A stretch of DNA of 17,442 nt, from positions 1-17,442 of the forward strand of contig JBBQKP010000057.1 of the NCBI GenBank assembly GCA_038326995.1, written 5' to 3'. Positions 13,647-17,442 of this stretch are shown here, piece by piece. The notes below the pieces were generated by a model, which saw only the letters and a program-made list of their open reading frames with translations, made no database searches and was not told where the DNA came from. Every line of letters starts with the position of its first letter. The stretch's first letter is position 1. A program made the translations under genes and the position numbers. The DNA comes from JBBQKP01 sp038326995. GTDB taxonomy: Bacteria > Planctomycetota > Phycisphaerae > Tepidisphaerales > Tepidisphaeraceae.

Positions 13647-15215
13647 ATGGCGAAATCCAATACCCGCAGTCGTCGATCATCCACCACCTCGCGTGAACGC
13701 ACCAAACCCGCCGACGTTGAGGTCGAAGAAACACCGGCCCTAGAACGCCAGGAAAGTGAAGCGCCGCAGACCCAAGCTCTGGAAACTGAGGTTGAAACAG
13801 ATAGCGGCCGTGCATCGGCATCGTCCGACACAGAGACCGCAGCGCCGGTCGCCGTTACAAGCCGACACTCAGACGACCAGAGCCTCTCCGGTGACACACA
13901 CGACGACGTCGCCACCATCGACGCCGAGACCAACGCCAAATACGAGCAGGTCAAAAAGGGCGATCTCTACATCAAAGAACTTCAGCGAATGGACGTGGAC
14001 AAGCTCCACGTCATGGCACGTGAAGACGGCATCACCGACTACCTCGGCCTGAAAAAGCAGGATCTGATTTTCCAGATTCTCCGCGCCCGCGTGAAACAGA
14101 ACGGCCTGATGTTCGGCGAAGGCGTTCTGGAAATTCTTCCCGACGGCTTCGGCTTCCTGCGAAACCCCGAATACAACTATCTCCCCTGCCCGGACGACAT
14201 CTACGTCAGTCCTTCACAGATCCGCCGCTTCGGTCTTCGCAACGGCCATACCGTTCAGGGACAGATTCGGCCGCCCAAAGAATCCGAGCGTTATTTCGCG
14301 CTTTTGCGCGTCGAAGCCATCAACGACGAAGAGCCGGGCCGAGTGAATGACATCACCAACTTTGAAGACCTTACGCCGCTGCATCCGCACAAGCGTCTTC
14401 GAATGGAGAACGACCCGAAGGACCTGAATATGCGGATTGTCGATCTGGTCACCCCCATCGGCATGGGCCAGCGCATGCTCATCGTCGCCCCGCCGCGCAC
14501 GGGCAAGACGGTTCTCATGCAGAAGATCGCCAACTCCATCAGTGCCAACAATCCCGAAGTCATGCTTATGATTGTTCTGGTGGATGAGCGTCCCGAAGAA
14601 GTGACGGACATGCGTCGCAACACCAAGGCCGAGGTCGTGAGCAGCACCTTCGACGAGCCCACCAGCCGCCACGTGCAGGTCGCGGAAATGGTCATAGAAA
14701 AGGCAAAGCGCTACGTCGAATACGGCCGCGATGTTGTCATTCTGCTTGACTCCATCACTCGACTCGCCCGTGCGTACAACACCGAAGTGCCCAACTCCGG
14801 CAAGATTCTCACCGGCGGCGTCGACGCCAACGCACTTCAAAAACCCAAGCGGTTCTTCGGCGCCGCACGTGCCATCGAAAACGGCGGCTCGCTCACCATC
14901 CTGGGCACAGCTCTTGTCGACACGGGCAGCAAGATGGACGAAGTGATCTTTGAAGAGTTCAAAGGCACCGGCAACGCCGAGCTTCACCTTGATCGCCGCC
15001 TCGTTGATCGCCGCGTGTACCCGGCCATCGACATCAATGCTTCGGGCACACGCCGCGAGGAGTTGCTGCTGGATAAGAAGGAATTGGAACTGACGTATCG
15101 GCTTCGCCGCGTGCTGTCAGACATGAACCCCGTCGAGGCCGTCGAACTGCTAAAGGGCCGCCTCGAAAAGGTTCCGAGCAACGGCCAGTTCCTTATGAGT
15201 ATGAACCTCGACTGA
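13647..15215 (+). CDS. rho: Transcription termination factor Rho
   Basis: A 522-residue Rho hexamer ATPase, about 100 longer than E. coli Rho. The extra length is an N-terminal, acidic, Ser/Thr/Glu-rich region with no predicted fold (residues 1 to about 97). Then come the N-terminal helix domain (YIKELQRMDVDKLHVMA, 108-124), the RNA-binding cold-shock-like domain with GFGFLR (167-172), and the motor with P-loop APPRTGKT (281-288; APPKAGKT in E. coli), Walker B VVILLDSITR (363-372) and the translocation loop GGVDANALQKPKRFFGAAR (390-408). Rho binds C-rich unstructured RNA and terminates transcription. The ATG at 13647 is the first good start, with no ribosome binding site in the C-rich leader. 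It ends in a 17-bp tandem duplication that repeats its last codons and stop. Confidence 0.98.
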   Translation: MAKSNTRSRRSSTTSRERTKPADVEVEETPALERQESEAPQTQALETEVETDSGRASASSDTETAAPVAVTSRHSDDQSLSGDTHDDVATIDAETNAKYEQVKKGDLYIKELQRMDVDKLHVMAREDGITDYLGLKKQDLIFQILRARVKQNGLMFGEGVLEILPDGFGFLRNPEYNYLPCPDDIYVSPSQIRRFGLRNGHTVQGQIRPPKESERYFALLRVEAINDEEPGRVNDITNFEDLTPLHPHKRLRMENDPKDLNMRIVDLVTPIGMGQRMLIVAPPRTGKTVLMQKIANSISANNPEVMLMIVLVDERPEEVTDMRRNTKAEVVSSTFDEPTSRHVQVAEMVIEKAKRYVEYGRDVVILLDSITRLARAYNTEVPNSGKILTGGVDANALQKPKRFFGAARAIENGGSLTILGTALVDTGSKMDEVIFEEFKGTGNAELHLDRRLVDRRVYPAIDINASGTRREELLLDKKELELTYRLRRVLSDMNPVEAVELLKGRLEKVPSNGQFLMSMNLD

Positions 15216-15234
15216 TCATGAATCTCGACTGATC
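15201..15234 (+). repeat. 17-bp tandem duplication spanning the rho stop codon
   Basis: ATGAACCTCGACTGATC (15201-15217) is followed directly by ATGAATCTCGACTGATC (15218-15234), one C/T mismatch. The unit covers the last four codons (MNLD) and the stop. The duplication also creates an inverted repeat, CTGATCA (15212-15218) with TGATCAG (15230-15236), but no T-run follows. Confidence 0.9.
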
Positions 15235-15267
15235 AGGCGCAATAGAAATCTAAAAATGCGATCATCA

Positions 15268-15894
15268 TCACCCGCCGAACTGGCGCGGGTTGATGAACGT
15301 GTTGTCGAATCCCGGCACGATGATGTCGGCAATCTCATACACCTCGGCGAGCGCCTCGCGCGCGGTTTTGTAGTCCATCGCCTCGGGCAAAATCTGGCCG
15401 GCAAGGAAGTGATCGAGCGACGCGACGGCCGGGCCGGTGATGAGCGTGCTGTGGACGGCCGCGATGACCAAGAGGCCCGACGAGCCGGGCGTAAATCCAT
15501 AGAGCGGAAACAGATCGACCCCAGGCGCGAGCTTGTCGGGCGCGGGCTTGACCGCCGATAAATCCGGCCCGTCCTCCGATGCGGGCGGCGCACTTTCGAG
15601 CTCAAGCTCGCTCGCGAAAACGTCCGCCTTATCAAACGCATCCAGGCCGCGCGTCGTCGAAGGGCTGATGTGCGTGAGGAAAACGTCGGTCACGTCAGCA
15701 ACGCTTAGGCCCACACGCTCCTGAAGGCGGGCGGAGAGTATCACCGAAGGCAATCCCGGATCGACCAGAATCACGCGCTTGCCCGTACGGATGAGTGCGC
15801 ACGTGGCGTGCTGTGTGCGTATGGGTTGCTGCTCACTCCAGATGAGATTTTTGGCGAGTGTTCCGATGCTGATGATGTCAACGCGAGTGTTCAT
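15268..15894 (-). CDS. MBL-fold protein lacking the HxHxDH metal motif
   Basis: A 208-residue protein with a metallo-beta-lactamase fold outline: TCALIRTGKRVILVDPG (31-47) as the early strands with the usual Asp, VTDVFLTH (68-75) at the motif position, GLDAFDKADVFAS as the following helix and strand, FTPGSSGLLVI (134-144) in place of 'GHTPGS', and STLITGPAVASLDH. The expected HxHxDH reads HISPSTTRG here, keeping only the first His (H75), and the His of 'GHTPG' is Phe134. A normal dinuclear zinc site cannot form, so a binding or regulatory pseudoenzyme is likely. An insert of about 20 residues (102-121) is Pro/Asp/Ala-rich. It starts 45 bases after the histidine kinase stop and is probably in the same operon. 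Confidence 0.72.
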   Translation of the reverse strand: MNTRVDIISIGTLAKNLIWSEQQPIRTQHATCALIRTGKRVILVDPGLPSVILSARLQERVGLSVADVTDVFLTHISPSTTRGLDAFDKADVFASELELESAPPASEDGPDLSAVKPAPDKLAPGVDLFPLYGFTPGSSGLLVIAAVHSTLITGPAVASLDHFLAGQILPEAMDYKTAREALAEVYEIADIIVPGFDNTFINPRQFGG

Positions 15895-15939
15895 GCGAAG
15901 TAGCCGGTGAAGGGAGATTTGTTTGAGCTTAATCCGGAC

Positions 15940-17442
15940 TCACCGTGTGGTCGAGCCGCCGACGGTTTTGCCCGGGTCAGCCTGTGTGTCGGGCGTGGGC
16001 AGGCGAATCGTGAATGTGGTTCCAATTTCGTGCTTGCTCGAGCACACGATCGTGCCGTTGTGCTCTTCAATTATTTTCTTCGCGACCGCCAGGCCCAGCC
16101 CTGTTCCGCGATTTCCCTTGGTAGAGTGGAACAGTTGAAACAGGCTGCCCATGAGTGCGGGGTCGATACCCGTGCCGTTGTCCGACACGTCGATTTGAGT
16201 GAAGTGACCCGCGGCGTTGTAGGTCGCGCGAACGTTCACGACGCCCGGCTTGCCCGGCGGTATCGCGTCGATTGCGTTCGAAAGAAGGTTCATGAGCACC
16301 TGGTGAATGCCGTCGGGATCGAGCGGCACGGCCGGGACGTCGTCGGCCACTTCCGCCGTCGCCATGATGCCACGTTCCGTCGCAACTCCGGCAACGAGTT
16401 CCACGCACTCATTGATAATGATTCGCGGGTTGATCAGTTCGCTGCCCGCGTCTCTCTGCCTGGAATAAGCAAGGAGATTAAGCGTGAGGTTGTAAATTTT
16501 GTCGAGATTTCGCTGAACGACTCCCCAGCCTTTTTTGCTCTGATCCAGGTTGTTCGCGCGCAGACCCATATCGACCACGTCGGCCCCGCCGCGTAGTGCC
16601 TGAAGAATATTTTTAATCGAGTGCGAGAGTGCCGCAGTCGTTTCACCGACCGCCGCCAGTCGCTCTGCGGCCAGTCCGTTCTGGTAAAGCCGTGCGTTCT
16701 GCATCGCCAGTCCCGCCTGCAATCCGATCGCGCTCAAAAGACGAAGCTGGTCGGTGCTGTAGGTGTAATTTCGAACGGACGAATCGACATAAAGCACGCC
16801 CAGAATCTCGCCGTCTCCTTCGACGGGTGGCTCGACGCGAACTCGCGTCGAAGCGTCCATTCGCCTTGCTTTAATCGGCACACACAAGGCAGAGCGAATG
16901 CCAAGATCGTGCACACTCTTGCCTTTGGCAAATCGCGGGTCGGACATCGCATTCGAACTCAGTACGCCCGAGCCGGTCGTGATCACGTGATTGATGATCG
17001 TGCGCGACGCGTGGATTTTCTCCGGCGACTCCGGCCTGGGTTTTGACATCAACACCGTGCCGCTTGTCGTCGAGACGGACCGCGCCGGCTGGTCGTCGCG
17101 CACGCGCACGACACGCGGCGTGAGTTCGCCACTCGTATTCATAAGCAAAATGATCCCGCGATCCGCCCGAACCTGTTCGAAGACCAAATCCATCACGACT
17201 TCAAGCACGTGCTGCTCGTTGAAGCTGCTACCAAGCGTCGCGCTCAGGCGATATAGCAGCTTGAGATTTCCGACCGCCGCCAGTGCGGGTTCGGGCACGG
17301 CAAGCACGAGCGAATCGTCGTTGGACGACATCGTGTCGATGATGCTCGAATCCATCCCCGCCTCGACACCGGCCAGCTCAACGTACCCGCCTCGCGCTCG
17401 CACGACGCCTGGCTGATTCCCAAACACCATCAGCGTTCGGCC
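15940..17442 (-). CDS. GAF-domain sensor histidine kinase (5' end outside window)
   Basis: At least 500 residues. An ATG lies at 17430, but the frame stays open to the window edge, so the true N-terminus probably lies outside. In the numbering from that ATG, residues 55-247 form a GAF domain (LYRLSATLGSSFNEQHVLE, then ALCVPIK and ILGVLYVDS). The kinase core has the phospho-acceptor H270 in ALSHSIKNILQAL, the N-box NLLSNAIDA (381-389), G1 DNGTGI (417-422), F-box FQLFHSTKG and G2 GTGLGLA (442-448). All catalytic motifs are present. No transmembrane helix is visible, so it is probably cytoplasmic and senses a small molecule or redox state through GAF. An FHA domain upstream is a common arrangement but cannot be checked here. 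No response regulator gene is in the window. Confidence 0.9.
   Translation of the reverse strand, partial: GRTLMVFGNQPGVVRARGGYVELAGVEAGMDSSIIDTMSSNDDSLVLAVPEPALAAVGNLKLLYRLSATLGSSFNEQHVLEVVMDLVFEQVRADRGIILLMNTSGELTPRVVRVRDDQPARSVSTTSGTVLMSKPRPESPEKIHASRTIINHVITTGSGVLSSNAMSDPRFAKGKSVHDLGIRSALCVPIKARRMDASTRVRVEPPVEGDGEILGVLYVDSSVRNYTYSTDQLRLLSAIGLQAGLAMQNARLYQNGLAAERLAAVGETTAALSHSIKNILQALRGGADVVDMGLRANNLDQSKKGWGVVQRNLDKIYNLTLNLLAYSRQRDAGSELINPRIIINECVELVAGVATERGIMATAEVADDVPAVPLDPDGIHQVLMNLLSNAIDAIPPGKPGVVNVRATYNAAGHFTQIDVSDNGTGIDPALMGSLFQLFHSTKGNRGTGLGLAVAKKIIEEHNGTIVCSSKHEIGTTFTIRLPTPDTQADPGKTVGGSTTR

Noticed and set aside
14214..14987. 257-codon minus-strand frame
   Set aside because: It is the shadow of rho's conserved motor domain.

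Overview
The window looks like a stretch of a moderately GC-rich bacterial chromosome, most likely from the Planctomycetota (perhaps the Phycisphaerae). This is an inference from gene style: a GT2-methyltransferase fusion, a small 'PF-x-x-F' protein, a C-x2-H-x2-M cupredoxin lipoprotein beside heme A genes, Rho with a long acidic N-terminal extension, and a GAF histidine kinase. No rRNA is present to settle it. No mobile element, CRISPR array, integrase or phage gene is visible. The content is core genes mixed with lineage-specific ones.

Layout. 1-229 (+): the C-terminal end of an unrecognised protein. 251-5840 (-): a tight five-gene unit read leftward, ctaA (heme A synthase), ctaB (heme O synthase), a cupredoxin-like lipoprotein, an ABC-2 type ATPase without a permease, and a glycosyltransferase-methyltransferase fusion. 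6097-7651 (+): a small lipoprotein and an M48 zinc metallopeptidase with an N-terminal anchor. 7760-7846 (+): tRNA-Ser(TGA). 7974-10723 (+): rplK, a small extra gene, rplA, rplJ and rplL, closed by a strong bidirectional terminator. This ribosomal block lacks secE and nusG upstream and rpoB and rpoC downstream. 10817-12892 (-): a TPR/YggX-like fusion and a divergent PhoA-type phosphatase. 12994-13067 (-): tRNA-Arg(TCT). 13068-13646: a 579-base gene-free region with two promoter-like sites and a long C-rich, G-poor rho leader. 13647-15215 (+): rho. 15268-17442 (-): an MBL-fold protein without its metal motif and a GAF sensor histidine kinase that runs off the window.

How the parts work together. 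CtaB and CtaA act in sequence to turn heme B into heme O and heme A for cytochrome oxidase. The cupredoxin lipoprotein beside them may serve copper handling or electron transfer at the same membrane. The rplKAJL block makes the L11/L1 and L10-L12 stalk proteins. Two RNA structures in it are candidates for translational control: one in front of rplA that would cover its ribosome binding site, and one between rplJ and rplL. The rho leader has the composition of a Rho loading site, which suggests Rho limits its own synthesis.

The best candidates for undescribed biology are the rut-like rho leader, the Cys-less TPR-YggX fusion, the small gene inside the L11-L1 operon, the structured rplL leader, and two enzyme-fold proteins with altered active sites (the phosphatase and the MBL protein).
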